DNA of 64,000 nt, from assembly GCA_012517405.1 (NCBI GenBank), contig JAAYVB010000006.1, positions 1-64,000 on the forward strand, in the 5' to 3' direction. Source of the stretch: Propionibacterium sp. (lineage in GTDB: Bacteria > Actinomycetota > Actinomycetes > Propionibacteriales > Propionibacteriaceae). The first letter of the stretch is position 1, and every line of letters begins with the position of its first letter. Of the stretch, positions 1 through 9,465 are shown in pieces. Position numbers and translations under genes: made by a program. A model generated the notes under the pieces. That model did not search any database. It was not told the origin of the DNA and worked only from the letters and a program-made list of their open reading frames with translations.

Positions 1-270
1 ATGGACAAACTCATCGCGACCATCAGTGCCCGGGTTCCCCGGGCCCTGCAAGAAGTCATCACCCTCGGTCGAACCCTCAAGAAGCGATCCGCCGACATCC
101 TGGCCTACTTCGACCGACCCCACACCTCGAACGGGCCCACCAAAGCGATCAATGGCAGACTGGAACACCTCCGCGGCTCCGCCCTCGGCTTCCAGAACCT
201 CACCCACTACATAGCCCGATCACTACTCGAAACCGGAGGATTCAGACCCCGCCTACACCCTCGATTGTGA
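1..270 (+). CDS. ISL3-family transposase, C-terminal fragment (cut by window edge)
   Basis: This 89-residue open frame is the C-terminal end of a DDE transposase of the ISL3 family. The segment with TSNGPTKAINGRLEHL followed by a GFQNLTHYIARSLLETGG tail is the typical end of this family. Family members are usually around 400 or more residues, so most of the gene lies to the left of the window and the ATG at base 1 is probably internal. The stop codon sits inside the right terminal repeat, as in other ISL3 elements. Whether the upstream part is intact cannot be seen here. Confidence 0.85.
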   Translation: MDKLIATISARVPRALQEVITLGRTLKKRSADILAYFDRPHTSNGPTKAINGRLEHLRGSALGFQNLTHYIARSLLETGGFRPRLHPRL

Positions 271-276
271 AGAGCC
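258..276. mobile_element. Right terminal inverted repeat of the ISL3-type element
   Basis: Read outward-in on the minus strand, this end begins GGCTCTTCACAATCGAGGG. The GGCTCTTC tip is typical of ISL3-family terminal repeats. It overlaps the transposase stop codon and marks the probable right boundary at base 276. The next 8 bases (277-284) would be the target duplication, but the left end is outside the window so this cannot be confirmed. Between here and dnaE2 (about 285-433) I see only a short CCTCG/CGAGG hairpin at 285-298 and no gene. Confidence 0.6.
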
Positions 277-433
277 ATTAAACTCCTCGCTCGCGAGGCT
301 GTCAGGGAAACGGCTGATTTTGGAGATCATAGACCAAGATCAAGTGAGGATCACCGAGAGGATCGACCCAATGACGCTGGGATTCATCACTGACAAGCAT
401 CACCTGGCCGTTCACGTGGAGGAACTCGACCAT

Positions 434-3400
434 TCAACGGAAGTCCCGCGAATGGTGCGCCACATCGATCGTCAGCGGCTCCAGACGATCGGCCAGCAGA
501 TTGACGATTCCTTCCGGTGAACGCTCCAGTTTGCCGCGCACGATCAGCGCGGCCGACGATCGGGCCACCCGCCGGTACCGCTTCCACAGGCCCGCTGAGC
601 AGACCACATTGATCAACCCGAACTCGTCCTCCAGATTCACGAACGTGATACCCGAGGCAGTCGACGGTCGCTGCCGGTGGGTCACCAGACCTGCCGCGCT
701 CACCCGGCGTCCGGCCTCGAAGGTGCGCAACTCGGCCGATGTCAGCACCCCGCGCGCGGCCAGGCTTCCGCGAATATGAGCGATGGCATGATCGTCGACC
801 GACACCCCGGTCGACGACAGATCGTCCGCCAACCGCTCCAGCCCGGTCTGCTCAGCGAACAACGGCGGCTGCAGCGCGACGATGGTCCCCGGCAGCGTCT
901 CGGCTTGATCGAGTGCCGCTGTACCCGCCCGCCACAAGGCCTGCCGCCGAGTCAACCCGAGGCAATCGAATGCCCCTGCCGTGGCCAGCGCCGACAACTG
1001 TGTCTCGGTCACACCGGTGCGACGAACAAGATCCTCCATCGAGCGATACTGCCCACCCGTCTCGCGTTCAGCGACGATCCGGGCGGCCACATCCTTCCCG
1101 ATGCCGTGTACCCCGGCCAGCCCCAACCGCACCACAAACCTGCCATCCCGGCGATGCCTCGCCCCCTCATCAGGTGCAGCCGGATCGAACTCGCCCACCG
1201 ACGGCTGGTACCGCTCACAGCACGCATCCATGCCGGTCGGCCCGCCCGATCCCGGGTCCAGCAGCTCCACGCCCGCATCGACGCCCGAATGCTGCAAGTC
1301 GGGACGACGCACCTCGACCCCATGCCGGCGGGCGTCTGCCGTCAACGTCTCAGCTGAATAAAAACCCATCGGCTGAGCCCGCAACAGCCCGGCCAGAAAA
1401 GCAGCCGGGTAATGCAATTTGATCCACGAACTCGCGTAAACCAGCAGCGCAAAGCTCAGCGAATGCGATTCGGCGAAACCGAAATTGGCGAAGGCCTGGA
1501 TCTGCCGGTAGATGATATCGGCCTTCTCCCCCACCAGCCCATTGCGCTCCATTCCCGCATACAGCCGCTCCCGCACCGACTCGATCCGCTCCAGGCCGCG
1601 CTTCGAACCCATCGCCCGGCGCAGCAGATCGGCGTCCTCCCCCGAGCACTCCCCGACCGCCATCGCCATCTGCATCAGCTGCTCCTGAAAAACCGGGACC
1701 CCCAACGTGCGAGCCAGCACCGGCTCCAGCTTCGGATGCAGATAACTCACCGGCTCGGCCCCGAGCTTGCGGCGGACGAACGGATGCACCGCACCACCTT
1801 GGATCGGGCCAGGCCGGATCAGCGCGATCTGGATCGCCAGATCGTAGAACTTGCGCGGCTGCAGTCTCGGCAGCAGGCCCATCTGAGCACGGGATTCGAC
1901 TTGGAAAACCCCGATCGAATCGGCCCGGCACAACATGTCGTAGACCGCTTTCTCCTCCTTCGGCAAGGTGGCGAGTTCCCACGTCTCGCCGGTGGAAGCC
2001 CGGATCAGGTCGAAACAGTGCTGCAGGGCCGCCAGCATGCCCAACCCCAGCAGATCGAACTTCACCAACCCCATCCAGGCGGCATCGTCCTTATCCCACT
2101 GGATCACCGTGCGACCAGGCATCCGGGCATGCTCGATCGGCACCACCTCGCCCACCGGGCGCTCGGTCAGCACCATCCCGCCGGAGTGGATACCGAGATG
2201 ACGCGGTGCCTTCAGCAGTTGATTCGCCAACTCGGCCACCTGCGGTGGAATGTCATTGCTGCCATCGGCACCGATCGGGCCACCCCAGCGTTCGATATCG
2301 CGGGAGAATGCGTCTTGTTGGCCCGGCGAGTAGCCGAGAGCCTTGGCGATATCGCGCACCGCATTCTTCGGCCGGTACTGAATGACATTGCAGACCTGGG
2401 CGGCACGCTCGCGCCCGTATCTTTCGAAAACCCATTGGATGATCTCCTCTCGGCGGTCGGAATCAAAATCGACATCGATATCGGGTTCTTCTTCACGCAG
2501 CGACGACAAGAACCGTTCGAACGGCAGTCTGTAGAAAATCGCATCGACCGCGGTGATGTCGAGCAGGTAGCAGACCGCCGAGTTGGCCGCCGACCCCCGG
2601 CCCTGGCATAAAATCCCCCGGCGCCGGGCCTCGGCAACAATGTCATGGACGATCAGGAAGTAGCCCGGAAAATCCTTGGCCTCGATGACATCCAGCTCAT
2701 GCTCGATGCGTGAGCGTCCGGACTCGTCGAGATCGGGATACTTGCGCGGCACCGCCTGCCAGACCAGCCGGCGCAGCCACGACATCGGCGTGTGGCCATC
2801 GGGCACCTCTTGTTTGGGTAGCGCCGGTTTTGCCCTCCGCAACGGAAACGCCAGGTCGTCGGCCAGCTCGACCGTGCGCTCGACAGCACCCGGGTAACGA
2901 GCGAACAGCGCCTGCATCTCAGCCCCCGAACGCAGGAACGCGGTCCCGGCGGCGGGCAGCCAGCCGTCCAGCTCATCGAGGCTGCGGTTGGCCCGCACCG
3001 CAGCCACCGCCTGAGCGAGCAGATGCCGGACGGGGGCGGCATAGTGCACATTGCCGGTCGCGATGACCGGCAGCTCGGCCTGCGCGGCGAGCGTGGCGAG
3101 CGCGTCATTGTGGGTCGAATCCAGCGGACCGCCGTGATCGGTCAGCTCGACATAGACCCGATCGCGGCCGAACCGCTCCACCAGATCTGCCAGCTCCCGC
3201 GACGCCTCCCGATGGCCGCCGGCGCGCAGTGCCTGACGGATCGTTCCCTTGCGGCATCCGGTGAGAATCACCCAATCGCCTCCGGCTTGGTCGCTCAGAC
3301 CATCGAGATCGTAGACCGGCCGGCCCTTCTCCTGCCCAGCCAACTGGGCGGCCGTGAGAGCACCGGCCAGCCGGTGATAGCCCGCCTCGCCACGAGCCAG

Positions 3401-3808
3401 CACCAGCAGATGAGATCCGACCGGATCGGGGACGCCCTTTTGAGGCGCCGGCAAGTCCAGCGAAAGCTCCGCTCCGAAAACCGTCTTCACGCTGGTCGCC
3501 TCGGCTGCCTCCGCGAACCGGACGATGCCATAGAGCCCGTCGTGATCGGTCAGCGCCAGCCCGTGCAGACCGAGCCGCTCCGCCTCCTCGACCAGTTCGA
3601 CAGGACCGGATGCGCCGTCCAGAAATGAGAAGGACGAATGGGCGTGCAGTTCGGCGTATGGCACGACGTGGGCGGGACGCACAATCGGTGGCGCCTGGTA
3701 GGGCGCCCGCTTCCACGAAAAAGGCGCCTCCTGTTCGGCCGGCGGCTTACGGCCGGTCAGTGTGCCTTCCAGCTGACGCCATGGGATGGGCGGATTGTGG
3801 TAGCCCAT
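434..3808 (-). CDS. dnaE2: Error-prone DNA polymerase III alpha subunit DnaE2 (ImuC)
   Basis: This 1124-residue C-family polymerase carries out translesion synthesis in the SOS mutasome. The N-terminal PHP domain is seen at HAHSSFSFLDG (about residues 55-65) and LALTDHDGLYG. The polymerase active-site aspartates lie in PDIDVDFD near residue 445. Helix-hairpin-helix and OB-fold segments follow, including VSAAGLVTHRQRPSTASG near the C-terminus. The start is an ATG with a strong AAAGGAGG site. It lies 21 bases after imuB and is the last gene of the imuA-imuB-dnaE2 operon. The extended N-terminus before the PHP motif and the company of ImuB separate it from replicative DnaE1. The gene appears intact. 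Confidence 0.95.
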   Translation of the reverse strand: MGYHNPPIPWRQLEGTLTGRKPPAEQEAPFSWKRAPYQAPPIVRPAHVVPYAELHAHSSFSFLDGASGPVELVEEAERLGLHGLALTDHDGLYGIVRFAEAAEATSVKTVFGAELSLDLPAPQKGVPDPVGSHLLVLARGEAGYHRLAGALTAAQLAGQEKGRPVYDLDGLSDQAGGDWVILTGCRKGTIRQALRAGGHREASRELADLVERFGRDRVYVELTDHGGPLDSTHNDALATLAAQAELPVIATGNVHYAAPVRHLLAQAVAAVRANRSLDELDGWLPAAGTAFLRSGAEMQALFARYPGAVERTVELADDLAFPLRRAKPALPKQEVPDGHTPMSWLRRLVWQAVPRKYPDLDESGRSRIEHELDVIEAKDFPGYFLIVHDIVAEARRRGILCQGRGSAANSAVCYLLDITAVDAIFYRLPFERFLSSLREEEPDIDVDFDSDRREEIIQWVFERYGRERAAQVCNVIQYRPKNAVRDIAKALGYSPGQQDAFSRDIERWGGPIGADGSNDIPPQVAELANQLLKAPRHLGIHSGGMVLTERPVGEVVPIEHARMPGRTVIQWDKDDAAWMGLVKFDLLGLGMLAALQHCFDLIRASTGETWELATLPKEEKAVYDMLCRADSIGVFQVESRAQMGLLPRLQPRKFYDLAIQIALIRPGPIQGGAVHPFVRRKLGAEPVSYLHPKLEPVLARTLGVPVFQEQLMQMAMAVGECSGEDADLLRRAMGSKRGLERIESVRERLYAGMERNGLVGEKADIIYRQIQAFANFGFAESHSLSFALLVYASSWIKLHYPAAFLAGLLRAQPMGFYSAETLTADARRHGVEVRRPDLQHSGVDAGVELLDPGSGGPTGMDACCERYQPSVGEFDPAAPDEGARHRRDGRFVVRLGLAGVHGIGKDVAARIVAERETGGQYRSMEDLVRRTGVTETQLSALATAGAFDCLGLTRRQALWRAGTAALDQAETLPGTIVALQPPLFAEQTGLERLADDLSSTGVSVDDHAIAHIRGSLAARGVLTSAELRTFEAGRRVSAAGLVTHRQRPSTASGITFVNLEDEFGLINVVCSAGLWKRYRRVARSSAALIVRGKLERSPEGIVNLLADRLEPLTIDVAHHSRDFR

Positions 3809-3829
3809 GGATGTACCTCCTTTCTGGCC

Positions 3830-5368
3830 TCAGTCGTACCGTCCCTCAGCCCACCAGCCCTGATCGTCGAGCATCAGCAACCAGGCGCCGCCGGTGACGT
3901 CTGCTACCTGGAAACGGCAGCCCTTGGTTGCCTGTGCAGCGTCCCAGCCCCGTTCGCTGACCGGCCACGGACCAGCCCAGCTGGCCAGCTGCAGGTGAGC
4001 GGCTCCCACACTCAGCTGGGCCGGGATACCGGTCAGCAGCAACCGGTCATCGACACCGACCCGCACGCCGTCGGCGTCGGTCACCTCGACCCGGCGACGC
4101 TGCGGAAAGACGGTGGCCGGCAGCGGATCGGGCAATCGTCCCGGCCAGGGACGATCAGCTGGGTGACGCAACACCGCCCGGTCACCCCACGGCACCATCA
4201 GCTGCCGTTCGGCCAGCCCGCGTCCACCACCGATGGCCGGGGTGACCACCGCCTCGTGACCCAGCATCGACTGCACCCGGGAGAGCACGTGATGCACCTT
4301 CTCGTCGGTGCCGGAGCCGAACAGGCCGGGGGCATGATGGGCGATCGCATCGGTCGCTACCGGCTCGAGACGTACCCGCACCAGCCCGCTGCCGATCGCG
4401 TTACCTGCCGCCGCCTGCAACTGCCAGCGCACCCGATCGACCACCGCCGCCGCATCGAAACAGCCCGGATGCAACCAGACCCGCTCGACATGCTCGCCCT
4501 GCTCGGCCCGCAGGATGACCCGCAGCTCGGTGCAGACCAACTGCTGAGCAGCCAGCCCGGCGACGAAATCCTCAGCGGTGGCCTGCACACTGAACGCGAC
4601 CTGTTCAGCCAATGCCAGCGGCGGATCGAAGTCGATCTGACGGTCGAACTCGGGCGGCAGCCTGCGTGGAACCACCTCGCGGGGATCTCGTCCGCACGCC
4701 AGCGCATGCAACCGGACGCCACGGTCGCCGAAGCGATCGCGGACATCGCCGACGCTCATCGCCGCGAAGTCTCCCAAAGTGTGCATCCCCAGCCTGGGCA
4801 GCAGCTCGCTCAGCTCCGCATCGCCCAGCCGGTTCACCGGGAGCGGCGCCAGATAACCGGCCGCAGCACCGGGTGGTACCACCAGAATCGGATCGGCGTG
4901 AACAGCCGCCTGTTCGGCGGTGAACAGACCGTCGGCTATTCCTGCCCGGCTGCCGGCAACACCCAACTCGGAGATCTGGGCGAGGATCGCCTCAGCAGCC
5001 GCGGCCTCGCCACCGTAGTAGCGGGCCGGGCCCCTCGTCCGCATTGCTACCAGCCCGGGACGCACCACCTGTATTTTCGGCACGATCTGCTCGATCGTGA
5101 CCACCAGTGGGGTAAACATCTGCTCGTCACGTCGGGGATCGGCCGGCACCACGGTCAGCTGTGGGCAGCGGGCCTGCGCCTCGCGGCGCCGCTGACCACA
5201 ACGCACGCCTTCGGCACGCGCGGCCGGCGAGCAGGCGGTGATCCGGTTGGCCTCGATCACCGCCACCGGCCCGGTCTGCGGCTGATCTTCGGCCAGCCAC
5301 CAGGCATTCACCGGCCAATCCGGAAACCAGGCGGCCAGACACCTAACCGGCGCAAGAGTGGTAGTCAT
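3830..5368 (-). CDS. imuB: ImuB, inactive Y-family polymerase-like mutasome scaffold
   Basis: This 512-residue protein of the ImuB/DinP-like group starts with LAAWFPDWPVNAWW, where active Y-family polymerases carry their first catalytic acidic residue. ImuB proteins lack the catalytic set and act as the hub that links DnaE2 to the beta clamp. The C-terminal WAGPWPVSERGWD segment is a family hallmark. The ATG start overlaps the imuA stop by one base (TGATG), indicating translational coupling. No clamp-binding motif was assigned with confidence. Intact. Confidence 0.9.
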   Translation of the reverse strand: MTTTLAPVRCLAAWFPDWPVNAWWLAEDQPQTGPVAVIEANRITACSPAARAEGVRCGQRRREAQARCPQLTVVPADPRRDEQMFTPLVVTIEQIVPKIQVVRPGLVAMRTRGPARYYGGEAAAAEAILAQISELGVAGSRAGIADGLFTAEQAAVHADPILVVPPGAAAGYLAPLPVNRLGDAELSELLPRLGMHTLGDFAAMSVGDVRDRFGDRGVRLHALACGRDPREVVPRRLPPEFDRQIDFDPPLALAEQVAFSVQATAEDFVAGLAAQQLVCTELRVILRAEQGEHVERVWLHPGCFDAAAVVDRVRWQLQAAAGNAIGSGLVRVRLEPVATDAIAHHAPGLFGSGTDEKVHHVLSRVQSMLGHEAVVTPAIGGGRGLAERQLMVPWGDRAVLRHPADRPWPGRLPDPLPATVFPQRRRVEVTDADGVRVGVDDRLLLTGIPAQLSVGAAHLQLASWAGPWPVSERGWDAAQATKGCRFQVADVTGGAWLLMLDDQGWWAEGRYD

Positions 5369-6087
5369 CAGCCCACCGCCCGCAACGTCGACCGTGGCTG
5401 GGTCTGTTCTGCCATCGTCTCGCCGGCATCGGCAGACAGCCGTCCGGTGCTGTCGGGCAGCATCAGCCGGGCGGTGCGGGAGATGCCGGAATGCCGGTTG
5501 GTGGCATTCACCAGCACCTCGCGCGAGTCCAGATAGCCGTGACCGGAACCCAGCCCCGACCAGTGCGCCTCGGCGATGCCGAGTTTCGCGGTGACCCGCG
5601 GCCAGTCACCGCAGACCAGCAGCACCGACGAGCGCTCTCTCAGACGGGCAGCCAGCCGCGCGGCATCCGCGTCGCGCACCTGAGCTGGTGGCCGCACGGC
5701 CACCAGCGGCAGGGCCTCGGCCAGCGCCGCGACCACCGACAGCCAGCGCTCCCCCGGCTGCGACACCAGGACGAGTCGCTCCAGCACGACTCCGGCGCTA
5801 CCGGCCGCTTCGGCTCCCAGCTCCGGGATACCGACCACCCCACACCATGAGCCCGCCTGGGAAGGCTCGGCCAGCAACGCCAGCAGCAGGGCCCCGCCGC
5901 TGACCGAGTAGGCCGCTCCGGGCTGCAGGCCACCGTCCAGCAGCCCGGCCAGCGCCGGATGCACCGGTACCAGGTGACGCACCCGCGGCCCGGCATCGGC
6001 CTGGCTGCGCAGGCGCTGCAGCAGATCCCCATGCGGGGTCGCTGTGGCTGCGGCGGTGTTTACTAGCACCCTTCTACTATCGAACAC
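5368..6087 (-). CDS. imuA: ImuA-type RecA-like SOS mutagenesis protein
   Basis: First gene of the DNA-damage mutagenesis cassette: a protein of up to 239 residues distantly related to RecA/SulA, of the kind preceding imuB in actinobacteria. The longest frame begins at a GTG at 6087, but this codon lies inside the LexA box. The GTG at 6069 (giving 233 residues) is more likely the real start: a candidate -10 GATAGT ends 6 bases before it, which fits a leaderless mRNA. The segment VHPALAGLLDGGLQPGAAYS resembles the start of the RecA-like core. A classical Walker A motif is not evident, as is common in this family. Confidence 0.85.
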   Translation of the reverse strand: MFDSRRVLVNTAAATATPHGDLLQRLRSQADAGPRVRHLVPVHPALAGLLDGGLQPGAAYSVSGGALLLALLAEPSQAGSWCGVVGIPELGAEAAGSAGVVLERLVLVSQPGERWLSVVAALAEALPLVAVRPPAQVRDADAARLAARLRERSSVLLVCGDWPRVTAKLGIAEAHWSGLGSGHGYLDSREVLVNATNRHSGISRTARLMLPDSTGRLSADAGETMAEQTQPRSTLRAVG

Positions 6088-6095
6088 CAGTTCGA
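6080..6095. promoter_or_regulatory. LexA (SOS) box of the imuA-imuB-dnaE2 operon
   Basis: TCGAACACCAGTTCGA is a perfect palindrome of the actinobacterial/Gram-positive LexA type (GAAC-N4-GTTC). It overlaps the first possible imuA codons and the likely -10 element (GATAGT, 6081-6076 on the minus strand), so LexA binding would block the promoter directly. This predicts DNA-damage induction of all three downstream genes. Confidence 0.85.
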
Positions 6096-6134
6096 ATCAG
6101 TCAAGAGGCTGGCGGCCCAACTCGAGGTGATGAG

Positions 6135-8321
6135 TTAGCGAGGACGCACCGAGAACGCGTAATCGGCGGTGCTGGTCGAGGTGACCATCGGCGGATGGAT
6201 ATCGCGCATCTCGAAGATCATCCGGCGCCGGATCAGCCATCCGATCGCGACCGTTGCGCAGGCCAGGATCCCGGCCAGCACGCCCACACTCCCCCAGTAG
6301 ACCGCGGGATTCCCACCGGAGATCGCCACGCGGAAGGCATCCACCGAATAGCGCATCGGCGAGATCACGGCGAGTCCCTGATAGAACGCGTTCAGCATGG
6401 ATACCGGGAACGTGCCGCCACAGGCCGGCAGCTGCACGATGAGCGCAACCAGGAAGACCGCCGTTTGCGGGGAGCCGAGCAGGACGCGCAGCGCATAGGC
6501 AAGCGATGTGAAGCACAAGGACGCCACGACCAGCAGCAGCAGATACAGCCATGGATGTACCGGATCCAGGCCGAGAAGCACCCACACGCCGAAGCCGAGG
6601 ATCATCGCCGAGGCCACGGCGACCACCGCCACCGGGCCGCAGCCGAAAAGTGTCGTCCGCAGGAAGGATGCCCGCCCGGTCAATGCCCGCCCGGAGATCG
6701 TACGGATGACCAGGAACATCGAGACCGTGGCCATCCACAGTGCGATGGAGAAGAACATCGGGGCCAGACCACGCCCGTAGTACTTCGCGTCGTGGTACAC
6801 GACCTGTTCGATATCGACCGGCGAAGCCATCACCGAGGACAGCGTCTCCTGTTGGTTCTCACTCAGCGAGGGAATCTGGCTCACCCCGGCGCTGAGGCCC
6901 TCGGCCAATTCGTGGGCTCCGCTGGACAGTTGCGGCATCGCCGTGTTCAGCTGACCGAGCGCATTGGTGAGTTGCACCACGCCGCTGATCAGCTTCGGAG
7001 CCTGCGCCATGACATCGCTCGCCGTGGCGCGCAGGGCCGAGACCCCGGCGTAGAGCTGGGCCGTGGCACCATCGGCCTGAGTCATACCTGTCTCGATCTT
7101 GGAGACGCCGGTCTGAAGCTGGGCCGTCGCATTGTTCAAGGTGTCGGAAGCCGACTGAGCAGCGTTCGCGGCGGCTTGGAGCAACGTCGGATCGAGATTT
7201 GCCTTCAGGCCGGCGATCAACGTCGCCTGTGCGGTCACCTTCGAATGGATCTCGGCATGCAGAATCGTCGCACTCGCAAGTTGTGAAACCAAGTCCTGAT
7301 AGTTCGGGTCGGTCGCCAATTCGGGATGGCTGACCAGCAATCTCTGCGCCGCCACCGTGGCACCGGAAAGATCGCCGCTCAGTTCGGTGACCAGCCCACC
7401 ATTCTCGCCGGCCACCAAAGCGGCATTGATATCTCCCAGTTCTACGGCATCGCCTTGCATATTTGGCAGCTGATTCTGAAAGAAGTCGTTGATCGGCGCC
7501 AGCGAACTTTCCACATTGGATGCGCCGTTGATCACGGTATTACTGACTCCGGCCAGATCGCCGGCGCCATCGCGCATGGTGCCGACCGCCCCGGCCATCG
7601 TCTGCATGCTGGCATCGACATCATCGAGTCCCGAATTCAAGGCGTCCAATTGAGCCTGCATTCCTGACGTATCGATGCTTGTCACGGCATCATTGAGCTG
7701 ACTCACCCCGGTGGCTGCCTGGGCCAGTCCGCTGTCGAGCTGGGCAGCTCCGGTCGATGCCGTCGTCAGTTGCTCCCGGATCTGCTCGATGCTCACGAAC
7801 AACGCCTTGAAATAGGCCTCCGAAACGGTCGAGTCGAGAGTCCTGGACAAGGCATCGTCCGCCTTGCTGGTGAGCGTGCCGATGATGAAGCCATTCGCGT
7901 CATCGCGATAAAGCGTCAGGCTGGCTCGAACCGCGTCGTAGGATCCGGCACTCACCAGATTGGACGAGAAGTCCTCCGGAACCTCGATGATCATGTAATA
8001 ATCACCGTCGGACAGACCTTGTTGTGCTTTCGCGTCGTCGCCCCCGAGAAACTACCAGTCGAATGTCGGCTCTTCGCGGAGACCATCTTCGAACATCTGG
8101 CCGGCGGCGATGGTACGGCCCTGGAATTCGACCGGCTTGTCATGATTGACGACCGCCACCTGGACTTCATCGATGTTCGCGTACAGGTTCCAGTTGGCGT
8201 GCAGGTAGATGCATCCGTACAGAAAAGGGATGAGCAGGACGAAGATGAGCGCGAGTCTCGACTTGCCCTTGAAGCGGCGGAATTCGTACTGGAGCAGGCG
8301 CGATGCCGGTTGGACGCTCAT
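6135..8321 (-). pseudogene. YhgE/Pip-family membrane protein, interrupted by one in-frame TAG
   Basis: The reading frame runs 728 codons from an ATG at 8321 (one base after the upstream ATPase stop) to 6135, broken only by TAG at 8054-8052 (codon 90). The N-terminal part has the family's first membrane helix (ALIFVLLIPFLYGCIYL) and ends EEPTFDW. After the stop the same frame continues FLGGDDAKAQQGLSDGDYYM and then IIEVPEDFSSNLVSAGS, exactly as in intact YhgE/Pip proteins. The middle is a long Ala/Gln/Ser-rich, probably coiled-coil stalk; the C-terminus has about five membrane helices. The ATG at 7994 has no ribosome site, so independent translation of the second part looks unlikely. The change could be a CAG-to-TAG mutation, readthrough or a sequencing error. 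Confidence 0.75.
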
Positions 8322-8322
8322 T

Positions 8323-9168
8323 TCAGTTCTCACCTGTTCTTGTGACGATGACGGTGCCGGTGTCGGTGTCCAGCAATGGATCTGCCGATATCACCGGATC
8401 GGTATCCACGACGGTCATCTCGGCCGGTTCATGGTCGGTATAGGCATGCACATAAGAACGCCGGCGCGAGGCGAGCCGCACGCGCAGCACACCCTTCGGG
8501 ACGGTATCGCCATTGATGGCCGTACAGACTATTGCGGCCCCGTTGAATTGGGCGAGTTTGATGAGGTACTGATACATGGCGACCTGGTCGGCATGCGGAA
8601 CTGCGGCGTCCACGTCGTCGACGACGATCACACGTGCCGGACGCAGCGCCACAAGCGCCGTTGCGCCGACAATCCTGGTGACCGGATCCAACTGCTCGAT
8701 CTCTGCGCCGCGTTCGATGCGGAAACCGAGTATCTCCTCCATCTGGGCGGCGCGGCGTTCGGCCTCGGCCAAGGAAATGCCGTCAAGGTAGGCGCGCTCA
8801 GAAATGGATTCGGTCACAGTGAGGCGATCTTCGGGCAGTACATAGTTTCCGAGCCGGGCTACAGCAGTGTTCTGTATCGCCTCGTAGGGTCTGGCCAGCG
8901 CATCGATGCCGCAGATCGTGAGGTCTCCGGTCGCGCCGCGGAATCGTCCGGAAAGAGTCAGCAGGAATGCCGACTTCCCGGAACCTTCATCACCTGTCAC
9001 GATGCACAACTCGCCGGGATACAGGTCGAGATCGACCGGGCCGAAGACTGTTCCTTCCGGTCCCGACGCCATCAGGCTACGGGCGGAAAGGACCGGTTCC
9101 CCGTCAGGAATAGCCGGAACTCGGACCTTGCCGGAATTATCGACAGAACCGCCTAAATGCCAGCGCAT
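8323..9168 (-). CDS. ABC-type ATPase partner of the YhgE/Pip-like protein
   Basis: This 281-residue protein has a Walker A motif GDEGSGKSA (about residue 60), a Walker B-like VIVVDDVD and a mostly degenerate ABC core. A normal LSGGQ signature is not visible: the corresponding stretch reads EIEQLDPVTRIVG. It ends one base before the start of the YhgE/Pip-type gene, so the two are an operon. It probably energises or regulates export by that membrane protein; the substrate is unknown. The final 60 residues form an acidic, probably disordered tail rich in Asp and Thr. Whether it hydrolyses ATP is uncertain because the signature motif is weak. Confidence 0.65.
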   Translation of the reverse strand: MRWHLGGSVDNSGKVRVPAIPDGEPVLSARSLMASGPEGTVFGPVDLDLYPGELCIVTGDEGSGKSAFLLTLSGRFRGATGDLTICGIDALARPYEAIQNTAVARLGNYVLPEDRLTVTESISERAYLDGISLAEAERRAAQMEEILGFRIERGAEIEQLDPVTRIVGATALVALRPARVIVVDDVDAAVPHADQVAMYQYLIKLAQFNGAAIVCTAINGDTVPKGVLRVRLASRRRSYVHAYTDHEPAEMTVVDTDPVISADPLLDTDTGTVIVTRTGEN

Positions 9169-9419
9169 TGTGCATCATCTCCTCGCCGGGTCCCCAACAG
9201 CCAGACCTGAGCCTAACGCGCGCAGCACGCCGCACCTCGACGACTCCGCCGAGAGGTGGTGACCCGGGCGGCGCCGGCCGCCTCCCCGACCCGGACGCCG
9301 GTCCGCCGTACCGGGAAGCGACCACCGCAGAGCTCGAGAGACCCCCGGGGCGCCTCGACTGATCGCCGAGATCTGCGTCGATAACCCGGCTCGGCAATCC
9401 AGACAATTACCTTCTCAAT

Positions 9420-9445
9420 CTCCGCGGAATCAACTACCCGCGGAG
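9420..9445 (+). promoter_or_regulatory. Hairpin in the pocR leader
   Basis: CTCCGCGG (9420-9427) and CCGCGGAG (9438-9445) form a perfect 8-bp stem with a 10-base loop. It ends about 20 bases before the pocR start and just upstream of its GGGAGGG ribosome site. It may be an mRNA-stability or regulatory hairpin. Nothing else recognisable was seen in the 9169-9465 gap, and no cobalamin-riboswitch core was found. Confidence 0.4.
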
Positions 9446-9465
9446 GTGCCCGTGGGAGGGAAACA

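Noticed and set aside
320..520. 66-codon plus-strand frame near the left edge
   Set aside because: It overlaps the 3' end of dnaE2 antisense and shows no ribosome site or similarity.
3638..5536. 632-codon plus-strand frame over imuB and the start of dnaE2
   Set aside because: Covers intact minus-strand genes with strong motifs; composition is that of a shadow frame.
9169..9465. Possible cobalamin riboswitch before the pdu genes
   Set aside because: No B12-box or the usual riboswitch core was found here or in 11888-12174; only a simple hairpin at 9420-9445.
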